Source: Glandiceps talaboti
Taxonomy: Eukaryota; Hemichordata; Enteropneusta; Spengelidae
Direction of reading: 5' to 3'
Assembly: GCF_964340395.1 (NCBI RefSeq)
Contig: NC_135561.1
Span: 17,957,240-18,021,239 of the forward strand
Length of the DNA: 64,000 nt
A program made the position numbers and the translations under genes. Positions 38,721-52,748 of the stretch are shown here, piece by piece (position 1 is the stretch's first letter; each line of letters opens with the position of its first letter). The notes beneath the pieces are model-generated. The model saw nothing but the letters and a program-made list of their open reading frames with translations, was not told the DNA's origin and made no database searches.

Positions 38721-41190
38721 TATTAAAATTTACACAGCAGCTTTCAGTGGAGCGATGTAAAATTCAAAATATTTCTGGTTACACAGATATTACTCCTGCT
38801 GACTGCACCTCCTAGGTCAAAGACTATCCACATTGTGTTATTATATGCCAATTATGGAATCGATTTTTAATAAAACTGTGCGTTATTAGACTGAATTTAC
38901 ATGGAGTTTCCAATACACAGAAAATGTTCACTAACTCAATATATCACTGGCTTAATCTTTATAGATATATCACAAAAGTTGGTAAAATGGTCATTTTAAA
39001 AAGATAATTAACAGAAAACTCTGTGGTCCAGCCAGCATCGTTTGATATCTAGTGGGTTTACAGCTAGTCCACAGATACAACATATAACGGTCGTGTTGTA
39101 CTAAATTATAGCGCTGTCATATATTTTACAAATTAAACAAGTAGTACGGGAAAACATGTCACATCCTTTTGTCAAATTAATTAGAAAACTGAGCTAATTA
39201 CTACACATGAGTTATCAATTGGTATACTGCAAACATATTGTCCAACCAATTCAATTTGTAATTAAGTTGGTTGGTTGATGGACTAGAACACATTGCCCCA
39301 GAGAGTAGCCTGGAATATTCTCTTTTAATGATAAATGAACAATTTTCAATGTATTTGTTGTACAAACTTTGAAACCTGACCTCAAAGCATGAGCATTATA
39401 ATTCTATGAATTCAATCTTTGTCATATTAAACATCAAAACAACAATATGAAATGTGGTCATGTTTGTAGACTTTTGAGAACAGAAAAATTCTTGTTTTTT
39501 TATTATCATTTTTTTATGAGAATAGAAAGACGTGTGCTTCAAGTACAAAGTCTGATTAAGACAGTAATTTTCATCATACCATGCATAAGAATTTAACTGC
39601 ATTTGAACAGAAAACATGGATTATATGCCTTCAAGTTCAATGTTGTTCTATGTCACAACAACCTGTATCTAAGTCATGGTTCTGGGGTCATTGAAATATG
39701 CCACGTAAAGAAATTCAAAAGTGCACAGTATAGTTTTGATCTTCAACTACTTCTCCTTAACTATACAAATATATCTAAGTTAATGACATGCAAAATGTAT
39801 TATTTATTATGCAAATCAATGTACTTTTTTCTAAGTACTCTTAAGCTTTCCTACCTATTAAACTCAACATTAAAGTAACACAACCCACTTTTTCCATGTA
39901 AAGAAACATCAAGAGTTATAATTGTAACTCTAACCTGATTCACGTCAAAAATTCTACTCTAAATGGGTATTAAATCTTCATACTTTTCTTAAATTATGAC
40001 CCTACAGATCAAGCCATCACCACCCACTGTGTGCTAATTCAGTTTGAGGTCAGCCTGAAGTACCTACTGTTCTAGTGTTGGGACTATCAGTATTTGCAAA
40101 TTAAAATGATTTGCCCTCTGGCGACTGGGAACTGTTTTTATACAACTTCGACATTACCCAAGAGGTTGAAATGCTATTTTCATTCTATCATGAGAAAGCT
40201 GAGAAATTAGATGTAGGCTGAAATGTGGCAAATATCTACAACCGATAGTTTGGTATTCCTAAGTACTTTTCAGAACTCATTTATTGTAATAGCATCAAGC
40301 CCAACCAATAAGTCTTTCTGTGACCACCATGGCTGTTCCAATCAATGAATTGTCAAAGACACCCTTCCTAAAATGTTATATTTATCAAACATTTTAAAGG
40401 GGGCACCAAGCTTGTTTACACATGTTTTGTTTGCAGCATATTTATGCACTTACAGTATCCTACTTTATACTGGAACACACTTAACCACCACTTGCAATTA
40501 AACTGAAATCAAACCTTGGTATCAAGATATAATGTATAAATGATCTGATGATGTAATTTATCATACACATCAAAAACAGTCAAGAAATCCCAACTATGCA
40601 ATCAAAATTAAAATCATTTCAAAATTGAGGTTTAATTATGTGTATTTTCACTTGAATAAAAAGTTTATAAACTCAGTTTGTATCACTTTTATTTAATATA
40701 TCCATGGTTTGTATAAATATTACCCGACATGAAATTCATTACGTAACCTTAATTTCACTTACGCTGTTTGATATATCTATATACATATCACAAAAACTCA
40801 TTAAATTTACCACCCTTGTTCTCATATTCCATATGGTATTAAATTGCTTTTGATATTATCTTATCATAATTGAAACAAATTGGAGCATGAAGATAAAAGT
40901 ATGACAGATTAGAATCAATTTTATTTCATTATTTACTTAACTTCATATTTCAATAATTAAAAATATTTTAATCAACATACATAATAAATTTCATTTCTGA
41001 AACAAGATGATAGCTTAATTCAAATTTTAATAAATATGATAAATATTACAGACTTTACATTCATATAATTTAATATGTATTGTAAAATGTCAAACTTAAA
41101 ATTTGTTATATTATAGATAACATTTAATATACAGCAAGTCAGCTTAATGCTGTCTCTGAATCAATACAAATGCAGCAAACACAAATTAAA
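38721..41190. other. AT-rich unique-looking intronic DNA
   Basis: No gene, RNA or repeat was recognised. Confidence 0.4.
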
Positions 41191-41240
41191 ATATAAATAT
41201 AAATATAAATATGAATATGAATATGAATATGAATACGAAT
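41191..41240. repeat. (ATAAAT)n/(ATGAAT)n microsatellite
   Basis: Six-base units ATAAAT change to ATGAAT across about 50 bases. Confidence 0.9.
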
Positions 41241-41442
41241 TTACTAAAGGCTTCTTTTGTCCTTATATAAATTTGATACATTTATACCACAAAATCATGG
41301 AAAGGCAATGTTGAACGCTTTAATTGTGAATACTTGTGTAGAACAAAAACTTATGCCATCAATGACAAAGGAGGATTTTACTGGTAAATTAAACCAAGGG
41401 TATGATCAGGGGACAACCATTCCCTTGAGTAAGGAAGGCAAC

Positions 41443-41477
41443 CCCCCCCCCCCCCACACACACACACACACACACAC
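41443..41477. repeat. Poly(C) joined to (CA)n
   Basis: Thirteen C residues followed by about eleven CA units. Confidence 0.95.
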
Positions 41478-42225
41478 TCAGAACACATGGAAATACAAGC
41501 AATGCATCATGGAACCAACAACAGGTCTCTTACAAAATGGTAAGGAATACAATGGTAGAACAAAACATAAATGTTACATAACTGATAAGATGACATATTC
41601 CTGCATGACTATATTTTATATGTTAAAGTCTGCATTATACTTACCACATCCCAAAGTTGGACTGTGTGAATGAAAATCAAAAAACTATAGTCTACACAAA
41701 TTCATTCCAGGACCTGTGCTTTGAAAACTTTCCTTTAATCTACAATATAAATCTAATTTGCATATAGCATGTCTGTTCATTATGATGACAATTATGGCAC
41801 AATAGATTATGTGGCTACATCTGTGCTTATAGTAATAAGTCTGAAATAGACCAGTTGTTGGACCCATTTATGTAACCACTCATTAACAGGTTGAGTGTAT
41901 TTTATAATCTAAAAACAATATCTAGACCTTACAGCTACATTTTTGTCAGTACTGTAGCTATTTAAAGTAGCTGCTAAAATGTGCAAGTAGGTGGTGATAT
42001 CTATGAACAGATCACATATAATCTAGCTAGTCCAAAACGGAAATATACTCGTTGCAATGCAAAATTTTGAAACAAATTAATGAAAGGTAGCTGGCAAAAC
42101 ATTGCAGAATGGCCGGTTATTTTCACCGATCCTTATCTACATCCCTGTGTGTGGCTAAAAATTGCTAAATTAACACCAAGAATTCCAAACAAATTAAGAC
42201 ACTGTTATTTTGTTCATTATTTGCT
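41478..42225. other. AT-rich unique-looking intronic DNA
   Basis: No gene, RNA or repeat was recognised. Confidence 0.4.
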
Positions 42226-42552
42226 TTATACCATGCACGAGCCAAGTTCAACAAAAAATATGACATTATATACACTGGTCGTTCTACATCACAACAACAC
42301 ATGTCTACGTCCGTGGTTCTGCTGTGTTCGAAATATGAGTCAAAATGTTCAAAATTGCCATTACTTTCCCTGATTTTTCTTTGATATCACTGGCGATGGT
42401 ATAATTATGATATTCTCAAATATTTTTTCTTCATTTAGCCGAAAATATTCGTGGTCTAGCAACTGGTAGTGACAATGGCCCCTTAGGTCATTCATATTTT
42501 CCTTGGTTGAACGAAGAGAAATATTGGGAATATACAAATGTAGTATCTAATT
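42226..42552 (+). mobile_element. Family A foldback element, copy A5
   Basis: Starts TATACCATGCACGAGCCAAG, contains ATGAGTCAAAATGTTC and CATTACTTTCCC, and ends with a hairpin whose arms lie at about 42408-42445 and 42495-42532. The coding-like frame is interrupted by a one-base change relative to A1. Confidence 0.75.
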
Positions 42553-42946
42553 ACATTAACTTTGACATACAGGTACATCACACAATAAGTCTCAACACAC
42601 AACATTTATGTGACTAATTTGGCTAAAAATAAAACCAAGAATTTCCTATAAATTAAGTGAAACGTAATATTATACAGTGGACATATTGCAAAAAATGTAA
42701 CCCTTTAAGCCAATCAATAAAGCTCTGATGGCTATCTCATCTTATTATTGTATTGATAGGATATATCGTATCAGATTAAAGGTATTTTTAAAATTTCATG
42801 AGTAATGCTCAAATGACAGTATAATTTCCTGTATTTTGAAATTCTACCTTCGCCATGTACAGATTAAAGATACCAAAAGATAATATTTGTTATACAATGT
42901 AAATAGTGTTTCAAAGGAGATAAGGTCTCTAACATAGATCTGGTTG

Positions 42947-43375
42947 CTAATATTTTCCCAGGGTTCCCCCTCCATAATAATCTGAGTGCTGATATTTTCC
43001 CAGGGTTCCCCTCCATAATAATGTGAGTTCTGATATTTTCCCAGGGTTCCCCTCCAAAATAATGTGAGTTCTGATATTTTCCCAGGGTTCCCCTCCAAAA
43101 TATGTGAGTTCTGATATTTTCCCAGGGTTCCCCTCCAAAATAATGTGAGTTTTGATATTTTCCCAGGGTTCCCCTCCATAATAATGTGAGTTCTGATATT
43201 TTCCCAGGGTTCCCCTCCAAAATAATGTGAGTTCTGATATTTTCCCAGGGATCCCCTCCAAAATAATGTGAGTTTTGATATTTTCCTAGAGTTTCCCCTC
43301 CAAAATAATGTGAGTTCTGATATTTCACCAGGGTTCCCATCCATAATATTAATAGTGCGAGTTCGGATATTTTAC
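42947..43375 (-). repeat. 41-bp minisatellite, about ten units, open in three frames
   Basis: Units contain TGATATTTTCCCAGGGTTCC and CTCCAAAATAATGTGAGTTC on the plus strand. Nine units are 40-42 bases, the tenth is longer, and an eleventh is cut short. Because 41 is not divisible by three and the unit lacks minus-strand stops in any frame, all three minus frames stay open and give frames of 104-190 codons with repeated GKYQNSHYFGGEPWEN-like peptides. These are best regarded as repeat artefacts, since no expressed homologue is recognised. Confidence 0.92.
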
Positions 43376-44995
43376 CCTCCAAAAAGCTACTGCCAGATAT
43401 GAAATAATGTAATAAGTTTAACTGCAAGTCTCCCATCTGTTACCTGGGTTCCAAAACCTTAGTAAAAACAACAGATATATTATACACAGTGCAAATACCA
43501 CAAATCATAATATCTTCCACATATATTAATCATTTTCCAGTGAGTTTTGCATAATCTGCACATACTTCTAATTCACAAGCTTTCACTTAATTCCAAACCA
43601 TTAGGTAGGAGATACTGCCTGAAAAGATTCAAGAGCGTAGAGTTGGGGACAGTTCTAAAATTCATAACTTAAGACAAGTTTTTAAATATAAAATGTAAAA
43701 ATTCCCATCCATGAAAAGAGTTGTATCTTTATAATAAGCCAAATAAAATCATTATTTAATACAAAAAAAGGACTAAAATAGCACAAAATATCCCTTCTAG
43801 GTGTAAACCTAAAATTTCATTCAATATGGCCACTCCAATTTGATTAATTTCAGATTGCAATGATATCAAAATTAAATAAAAAAGATAAGAAAATGACTGT
43901 AATTTCCAGCTACACAAAATGACCAGATCTGTAGATCTCACAGGGTTTATGCCCTCCTCATGCAAGAGTAGAAATAAACGCTACATCCTTATCAACGAAA
44001 CCCATTATTTATGATAAGTACATTGATTTATTACCCACAATGCACCACTATAACTAGCTTGTCTACGGCTGAGGTTTTCAATTGGAATGCATAGCCATCT
44101 AAATTTTAATATGTCGACTCTTGAACATTGAAAATCTAACCCCAGCTGATGACAATTTCGAAGTCAACTGTCTTGTCATCCCTGGAGAATTCAGCTGTTT
44201 GGGACAAAAAAAAATCCATTAAATGTATGTCTTCTGAAAAACACTGTTCTCCTGATTGCGACATAACTATCAATCCACCATAGTGGACATATCCATAAAT
44301 TCCAATTTTTTTATTATGCTGGAGTGATGAAATTGACATTTGTCAATATATAAGATATTATAATTGGACACAATCCCTCTGGAACTACCATTATCTGATC
44401 AGATGATATCTCAATGGAATGAATTCTTTCATTTGTCCTTACTCATTGAACACATAACTGGAGTGATTAAAATGAAATATTTTACTATTCATAAGTATTT
44501 CTAGTTGATTCCCATCAAAGAGTTATAAATTCTATGAACCATGTCCTATATGCCATCTGATATATAACTATCTGATATAGATAACATCTGACATTTGCAA
44601 TATTGAAATTCCAGTAATGGTTTCCAGTTCTTCATAACTATTTTCTTCTTTATGTGCAGGTGGACTTTCCAGCAAATTGATAAAGACCCCCCTCCCTCCC
44701 CCAATTCTGTGTGTGCTGGAGCATCATTAAAATCTTTGGTGCATGTTTATACAAAGAGGGGAAACTTAGTCAAGGTCAATTAACACTTTTAAACTGGTTT
44801 AAATTACCTACCATAATTTTGGTGCGGGAATTCAGACAAATTTTAACTAGTAACTACATGTACTTGAATATTTTATTGCAAAAATGTCCCTACATATGAC
44901 CTAAATAGTCACTCCCAACTACTTGGTATTTATTATTCAAATGGAAGGAAATCGAGCTTAATTTGATTTTATCTGTTCTACGTACTTTTGATAAA
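43376..44995. other. AT-rich intronic DNA
   Basis: A fragment at about 43440-43475 (GGGTTCCAAAACCTTAGTAA) resembles the end of family F. C-rich GACCCCCCTCCCTCCCCC occurs at 44685-44702. No gene was recognised. A 67-codon minus-strand frame (44339 to 44136) has no identifiable domain. Confidence 0.4.
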
Positions 44996-45232
44996 ATGGT
45001 GATAATTGATAATTGATGATTGCACTCATAATGGGAGAATGATTACAATAACGTGAAAATAATGATAATTTGATATTATGGTAACAATAATGTGAGAATG
45101 GTGACAACAAATTGAGAATGATGACAATGACGACGATAATGTGTGGATAACAATAATTGACAATAATATGAGCATGTGACAATAATGTGAGAATGATGAT
45201 GAAGTGAGAATGATGACAATACAAAATTGCCA
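44996..45232. repeat. Degenerate AATGATGACAAT-type minisatellite
   Basis: Phrases such as AATAATGTGAGAATG and GATGACAAT recur irregularly at 20-35 bases. Confidence 0.75.
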
Positions 45233-45571
45233 ATATCATTATCTATTCAACGCATGACAATCATGGTAAAAAAAAAGGCTACACTTTCCAACAACGTTTA
45301 ACAATCAGATTGTGAATGACCTTATTGACCCATCCATACTGTACCAAACCCTTACATTCATACCAACCACACTGATTTAACTACCAACATACCGCACATA
45401 AAACCATTCTTGCTATTGGAATGTAAGGGTATTTCTATATATGTCTATACCATAAAACACATATTTTCTTCATCATTGCATACAAACATGAGCTAAAAAT
45501 ACAGTTTGATGTAAAAGGAGAAAATACTTCAATTACATGATGATTGTATGATCAGGTTGAAGTCATCCACA

Positions 45572-45900
45572 ATTACATGTTAATTCCCAATATTTATCTT
45601 CATTCAACCAAGGAAAATACGAGTGACCTAAGGGTGCCCTTGTCACTATGAGTCGCTAGACGAGTAGTGAAAATCCTAAGGGTCACAAATATTTTCCAGC
45701 TAAATGAAGACAAATATTGGAGAATAATATAATTATACCATCACCAGTAATATTTAAAAAATCGGGGAAAATAATGGAATTTTGAGTGTTTTGACTATTC
45801 CGAACGAAACAGAACCAATGACGTAGACACACGTTATCATGTGACCAGAGTATATATCCCATATCTTTTTGTTGCACCTACCTTGTGCATGATATAAAGA
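45572..45900 (-). mobile_element. Family A foldback element, copy A6
   Basis: Inverted relative to A5, 3 kb away. Hairpin arms lie at about 45582-45620 and 45690-45728, followed by ATAATTATACCATCACCAG and the far end CTTGTGCATGATATAAAG. It lies between two direct repeats (45545-45571 and 45934-45960). Confidence 0.75.
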
Positions 45901-46056
45901 TTGATATACAAGTAGATAGTCCATAAATTACATGTATGATCAGGTTTAAGTCACCCATAATCATTAAAAATATATACAGTAAGATAGTTCAAATTCTGAA
46001 TATCTAATCACCTATATTTATATTACAGTATCTGACTCATCTCAAATTAATTCCAA

Positions 46057-46452
46057 ATGATTAGTTATCTATTATGTAATATCAATAGTTTAAGTTTCTT
46101 CAAAAATGTTGAAAATACACGAACATTTATAACGGGTGATAAATGCTGGTATATTTCCGTTGACTATATCATTGTTGATTTAAAGGTTGAAAAGGCGTGT
46201 ATACAAAAGTGGCCAGGCATAGTACACCACCACAAAAAGAGCACACAAAATGTAGAACTTCATAATAGCCAGTTAAAAGTACCAGCACCTGTCATTCCAG
46301 TGGAGATCAATACAAATTACCAGACACACAGGAAAATACTTGAAACCACAGTATGTGCTCACTCTTCACCACAAGTACTGCTATCAATGAGTTGTGTAAA
46401 CTTACCCTGTCCTAGTAAATCTATTCACCAAATGTTTGCAAAAAAAATATAA
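46057..46452 (+). other. Unrecognised 131-codon open frame
   Basis: This is the longest frame in the intron that is not made of simple or tandem repeats. The predicted peptide has no transmembrane segment, no signal peptide and no motif that I recognise, and its N-terminal third is AT-driven in composition. No splice context or promoter is evident. It is probably a chance frame or repeat-derived, and is listed only because of its length. Confidence 0.15.
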
Positions 46453-46585
46453 TTGGATTTTCTGGTGTAATATGTGAAGAAGTAGCTAATTGGCATAATT
46501 TATGATGAAATGTACATAGACTCCACCTACAAAATTATATATTCGATATCATGTATTGTCACCATCCAAACATAATTCCAACAGC

Positions 46586-46755
46586 TAATGTCTGATATCG
46601 AGGTAAAAAGACACAAATTTATGATTCGAAAATAAATCAACTCCCTTCTGAAATTCTAAATTTAATGTATAATTTATTATAATGTCTGATGTCAAGGTAA
46701 AAATATACAAATTTATGATTGACTCTCCTTTGAAATTATATTTAATGCATAATTT
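46586..46755. repeat. Tandem duplication, two units of about 85 bp
   Basis: TAATGTCTGAT, AAGGTAAAAA, ACAAATTTATGATT and TTTAATGTATAATTT recur in order in 46586-46679 and 46680-46755. Confidence 0.85.
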
Positions 46756-49010
46756 GTGTCAACTGATAATAATTGCAGTAAGTACATCTTATATATATTA
46801 CAATCATAAAAGGGAATTTATTATTACAAGGTGATAATAATCAAGCAATGTCTTCACAATTATGTATTCAATATGTTCAATCTATATATCTATATCAAAT
46901 CAACATAACTGCGACATTGTATCAATTAACAGAATATGATAAGTGGGTGCAATGTTGCATCAGTTGACTGCATTTTCATCAACCACATGATGAAGACGTG
47001 AAACAATCCATTAAAATTGTACTTTATATGTATTAACTGACTATATAGATTGTGTTTTTTTTCAAACGACCATTAGTCAAACCCATAAATCTACATTATA
47101 ATTGTATCAAATCATATTATCATAATTGGATATAATATACGATATAAGATTGTCCTGCGTACTGAAACATAATATTGATATCAGAACAAATTAGCTGTAC
47201 CTTTGTTTGTAATTTGTCAATTCTACTCTCTCGCATAAAGAAAACCTACAAATTGTTTACTTTTGAATAATTAGCAATACCTGGTTTATTTTTGAATAAT
47301 TAGTAATGAAATATTTGTTCTTATATTAATACTTCTTTTTTTTGTATTGCAAATAGTTTATGTAATTTCTCTATGCTGATGGTATAAAATACACCTCTGT
47401 ATGATGTGGCAAAAAAGCTGATAGAAATATAAGTTGTGTTGTACATAAATTGAAAGGGGTTAAATGTTAAAGACGAAACATGAACAGTATCATGGCAGGG
47501 AATCATTTAGTACTAGTTCACAGCGGTAGATCCGTTTCAGATATCACTGCAGTACAAGTTCAGTTACCATTTAGATAAGTTTCAAATGTCACATATATAG
47601 TGTAGTGATAGATTTGTCCTGTGAATAATTCCTCACAGTATCCGGTATCCGAGAAGTATCAGTGGCTTTAAATACAACAAATAAGCTGTAAAAATTACGG
47701 AGCCTGACTGAGAAAAGTGAAATATTGCATCATGATGTTCACCACCTGTTATTAATATTGAGCTAACAAGTTGGATAACTACAACTGAACCCAATTCCAA
47801 GTGAGCTTCAGTCTCACAATGATTTTAAACCTTCTGTAATGACTTTACAGAGCTGGGCGATATTGTTCAAATGACTGCATCTGATTGGAAACAGATGGAA
47901 TATTTAGTGACCAGAATGGACATAACTCTGTTAGCTATTCACCCAGCACAGTTTAACTTACAAACACAGTTGGGTTATTATAATTTTATTTGTACCAACT
48001 GAGTATTTTAGGCAAGGAAAAGGAAAAAACATTCTCCATCACGCAAATGATGTTTTTTTGTTTAATGCATATTTTGTTGGTTGTAATCATTGTAATGAAT
48101 TTTTGTAACTAAACTTAGGTTTGACATTTATTCTAACAAATCATACATTCAGATAATCCAAATCTATTACACACTATCTTTATTTAATTTAAATTGCAAC
48201 AATTTTATCAGTTTGGCGACTGAGAAAATGACTTTAATTCTAATCTATGGCCGAGGGAAGGGGGTTGGGGGGACTGTTGGGAGTTCTTTTGCAAATTTCT
48301 TGCTGTTCTTTCACTTGTATATCAGTGTTGGTCTACTATGCGACAATTATACCTTGTCATTTTACAGACATTCTAAAAATTAACTTTAACTATACTATGA
48401 AACAGCCAGGCCACACTACTAATCCCACAAGTTTGAATCAAATGTCTACCATTAACACTAACCCTCTGTGGAGTGTTGCTCTTATATAGGTGCTTGCCAT
48501 GTGTGCGATCTTTTTTCCCCTGACTTATTGTCGAAGTTTAATATTAAATGAATAAATAAATACATAGTATTACATATTAAATAAATAAATAAACATGAAA
48601 AGTTGTATAATAAATTAACATTGAAGCTGATTGTATATGTATATTAATCAATTTAATATCCAAATGTCTTGCCTTGTACTGAAACCGCCGATATAACTTA
48701 AAGTTCAAACCTAATATTGATATCAGAACAAATTAGCTGTATCTAACTATCCAAATACTCTACACATGTTGCTTTGAACTGAAAATTTGTTTTTGCACAA
48801 TATATTGCATAAAATAATATTTACAAGTCACAAATCCTGGCATTTTAATATCTATTTATAATATGGTGTACCATGGTGTTTTCACAACACAAAATAATTA
48901 TAAATATTTTAGAAATTATAGTATTTGCGTGGCAGCCAGTACTGCATACACCCCTCCTTCAAAAACTAAGAAAAAGTGTATAACATTTTGGGGAAAAAGA
49001 GAAAAATTAT
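46756..49010. other. AT-rich unique-looking intronic DNA
   Basis: Only AATAAATAAATA runs near 48550-48595 stood out. No gene was recognised. Confidence 0.4.
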
Positions 49011-49230
49011 CCCCCCCCCCCCCTCAATTGTTCCCATATATTCAATATTACAAAGCTTAGGTAACTGTAGCTAATGTAAATAATAAATACTATACTTTAA
49101 AATATCACTTACAATTCAAACAACACAACAAATAAGAGTTGAGTAACCAACTAATTGAGGTGCAGTAAGTGGCGGTACATGTATAGGACTTACATACAAC
49201 ACTTTACATGTGCCTACTCTGATGGGAAAC

Positions 49231-49380
49231 TGCACTGCTAAATGACATATCCAGTGAAAATAAGTCAGTGTCCTGCTAAATGATATATCCACCTATAATA
49301 AAGCAATTTGCCCTGCTAAATGATATATCAAATAACTCAACTGTCCTGCTAAATGATATATCCAGTTAGAATAACTCAAA
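49231..49380. repeat. Minisatellite, four units of about 40 bp
   Basis: CCTGCTAAATGATATATCCA or a close variant occurs four times, followed by an AATAA-rich spacer. Confidence 0.9.
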
Positions 49381-49607
49381 GTGCATTTGATATAATAGTA
49401 TCATACCCCCTTCAATTCACTGTTGCATACAATGTAACAAAACTAATACTACCATATTGTTACATTGTTATGTCATGTGTCAATCACATTATATGATAAA
49501 AGAACTTGGTACCACATTATCATATGTTATACAGTACGTCAGACCATATTTCACTACAGAAAATGCAGTAAAGGCAACAGCTGGAATATTATATTTCATG
49601 TGTGCAT

Positions 49608-49808
49608 GTACACACACACACACACACACATACACACACATCCATCCATCCATCCATACATACATACATACATACATACATACATACATACATACATACT
49701 TTCATACACACATACATGTACATACACACATACATACATATATGTATACACACATACATACATACATACATACATACATACATACATACATACATACATA
49801 CACACATA
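49608..49808. repeat. (CA)n/(CATC)n/(CATA)n compound microsatellite
   Basis: Blocks of CA, CCAT and CATA units fill about 200 bases. Overlapping frames on both strands here reflect simple sequence. Confidence 0.97.
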
Positions 49809-50456
49809 TTACATTAACTTGGATTGATGTTTATTGCACCATGTACTATTATAATCTATTAAAAAAATACAAACAGTACATGTAAAGTTGTGAGTCACAG
49901 AAAAAACACAATTACCCTTGGGAATGTTGAAATTCAAATTATCATTAGTATTAAGTGGTATCACCAGATAGCTATGTCCAATCAATCAAGACTAAACTCT
50001 AATCTCTATTTTCTATGAAAATTGAAGTACCTAATTCCTAGAATAACATAGAAATGCTGTGGGCAGCTGTAAATTGATATTACTTAGTACAAGGTCTGTG
50101 TCAAAATAGAGAAGATGCACGGAAATCAAGACATGTTCTGCTAATTGAACACTGGCACTAATCAATTAGTTGGTCCTTCACAACAATCCATGTCTATTTC
50201 ATGACTAATCAATTTCAATTATCAGTAACTTTAATTTTTTCCTGTCTCTTTGTCAACTTAACAATGACTAAAAACCATTCTATTTAATGATTCTCCACAA
50301 CTGATGTCACATCTCAGGTATACAGCCTCTTTTCTTGTTATGTAGATTAAGCCATGTGAAACTTCCTTTCACAGCCCCTCTATATTTAAATCTTCAAATC
50401 CCTATTTTTTTTGTCAAATTGGAATATTCCAATCATACAAAGTGATCATGGCTGAA

Positions 50457-50540
50457 CCAATGTCATTCCTGCCGAGGGGTTGAGACAGAGGCAGTATTGC
50501 TTGACCATTCCTGCCAAGGGGTTAAGACAGTGGCAGGTAT
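50457..50540. repeat. Tandem duplication of about 43 bp
   Basis: CATTCCTGCC(G/A)AGGGGTT(G/A)AGACAG occurs twice, 45 bases apart. Confidence 0.85.
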
Positions 50541-52748
50541 ACAATTTTTCTTGAATGAAATCATTCTAAATTTTATCAAAACAAATACTTCCTTTAGAAG
50601 TAAATATCTGACACAATGTCTCTGTGAGAAAAACAACCAAAATGTGAACACAATTATTTCAACAAACAGAAATTCTCATGTTGTCTGCATAACTGTATGT
50701 TGTGACCAATAAATTGGCCTTGAAAATCTTACTATATTTTCAATCCACTATTCATAAAGTACAACAGAGTTTGATCATTGTGTTTATTTTTCCCAAAAAT
50801 TTGACAAATTCAAGTTGTATTTTATAATTGACACAATGGTTTGAATGAATAATCCTACTCCAAAATAAAGTAAAGATAAGAATTTTTCATTCAAATAATT
50901 GTGGCAGGAAAGACTAAATTTCAGAGGACATTGCTTGGTTGTGAGAATGAATGCTCATGGACTCTGGGAGTCAATCTTTACTAAATGAAAATTTGTAATG
51001 ACAAATCAAAACAAATTTCCTGGAAGTAAATGCAACATTTTCACTGATGTGGCGTCTTGTCAGCATTACCAGTGGTGTAGTAGATTGACACTGTTTGTTT
51101 CAGTGACCTTTCAGATTCTATTTTTGAATTATGACTTTTAATAGAGTAATCACGGTTACACTATGCCTAAAATAACAGAAGATGTATATGTATATGTGTA
51201 ATACTTGGAGATAATCTTTTGAAATTATTCTTATGGAGAGAGGAAAACGCATGCCTAAAAATAAAACTGAATGCATTTCAAGATGCCTAAAAACAATCCA
51301 ATCCATCAGAACTCTGAAATGTGTTTAAGAATTTATCCGTTTTGATATGTATAAATATATGAGCATGTCACAATTCTTTTCATGTTTATAAATCAACAGA
51401 AGAAAACACTGAACAGCACTTAATGCAAGTCATATCCATTCCAAGTGAACATTTATCATTCCGTGTTGTTTTATACTTTTCCACTTGAAAGGAGTGGAAT
51501 GCCATTCCTACAACTCTCCAGTGATGGCATTAACGATCAGGAAGATACAAAATATACTTAATATAATTGATTAAAATCTTAATGTCGAACACTGTATATG
51601 CAATCACAAATGACTATCTATGCAGTCCCAATATTTCTTAATGTAATTATGTAGATGCTCTCTCCATGTTTTTCCTTTTAAAAAAACATCAATACTATTG
51701 ATTGGCATGCTAATAATGGCTTTAATCTTGCTAAAAACTTCAAAAAACATGGCTATTTCACACAGGAATGGTGTGTGCGAAATATGTGTAATAAAGTTGG
51801 ACTGACAATGTTGTGAATTTATACCAGTAACTGTATGAGGATTGGAGTACCATATACCTTATAGTAAGGAAAGTGACCTAGTGTTTGAGTTTATGCGTGG
51901 GTGTGGAAACAGGGACACTACCCTAATCTCTAATAAAAGAGTTGAATTTTCAATTTTTCTACTCATCATAAACATATGCTTTAAGTTTCATATACACGTT
52001 TTCCTCAAATTTTCATAATTTTGGTTTTTCAAAAGGTGACACATCTCATAAATTTCATTGTTATTAAAGTTTTAAAAGGTTAACTGCATAAAAATATTTG
52101 TGAGGCCAGGTTTGTTTTAATTTTTCATTACAAAACCCTAATTTATTTAGACGTTATAATCCGCACAGTAAAAAACTGATAAAAAAAACCTGTTCATGTC
52201 CTATTAACTAAAATATGCAAATGAACATGGAAATACTGCATAAATTATCAAAATAATATCTACATAAAATTTGCATGTATTTGCATAATATGCAATTTTA
52301 CATTAACAATTCTGTCATTCATTCTCAAAGCTTTGTTCGCCTTTTCTACTAAAAAAAACCCAGTAGAATCATTTGGATGACAAGATTGGCAATTATTCAC
52401 TACACTCTCAGAACCTGCATAGCTTACCTACTGATTACTAGAATCTTTCTGTTTGTATTTTAGTAGACACTGCAGACGTATTTCTTAAGTACATTTGGAT
52501 GATAACAATGTGAAATTTCACACTAAATTTAGACCATAAATTGGCAAAACACTAACTGTTAGTATTATTTGTGTTTTATAAAGTAGACAAGCGACAGTTC
52601 ATTGAGATATAGCTATATTAAGTTCTCTTACAAGCACAAATTGAATTATTTCAATAATGTAATTTGTTATGGTAATATAATAACAATGCTTAAACTATTG
52701 AAATGGTGTAACGCTGACGCCTGCATACATAATCATTAATAACCAAAG
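50541..52748. other. AT-rich unique-looking intronic DNA
   Basis: No gene, RNA or repeat was recognised. Confidence 0.4.

Noticed and set aside
42844-43436. 190-, 166- and 104-codon minus-strand frames as a repeat protein gene
   Set aside because: All three frames are open because the 41-bp unit lacks stops. There is no unique domain, signal or splice context.
49457-49885. 142-codon plus-strand frame rich in His-Thr-Tyr-Ile
   Set aside because: Most of it is a CA/CATA microsatellite. The flanking residues show no recognisable domain.
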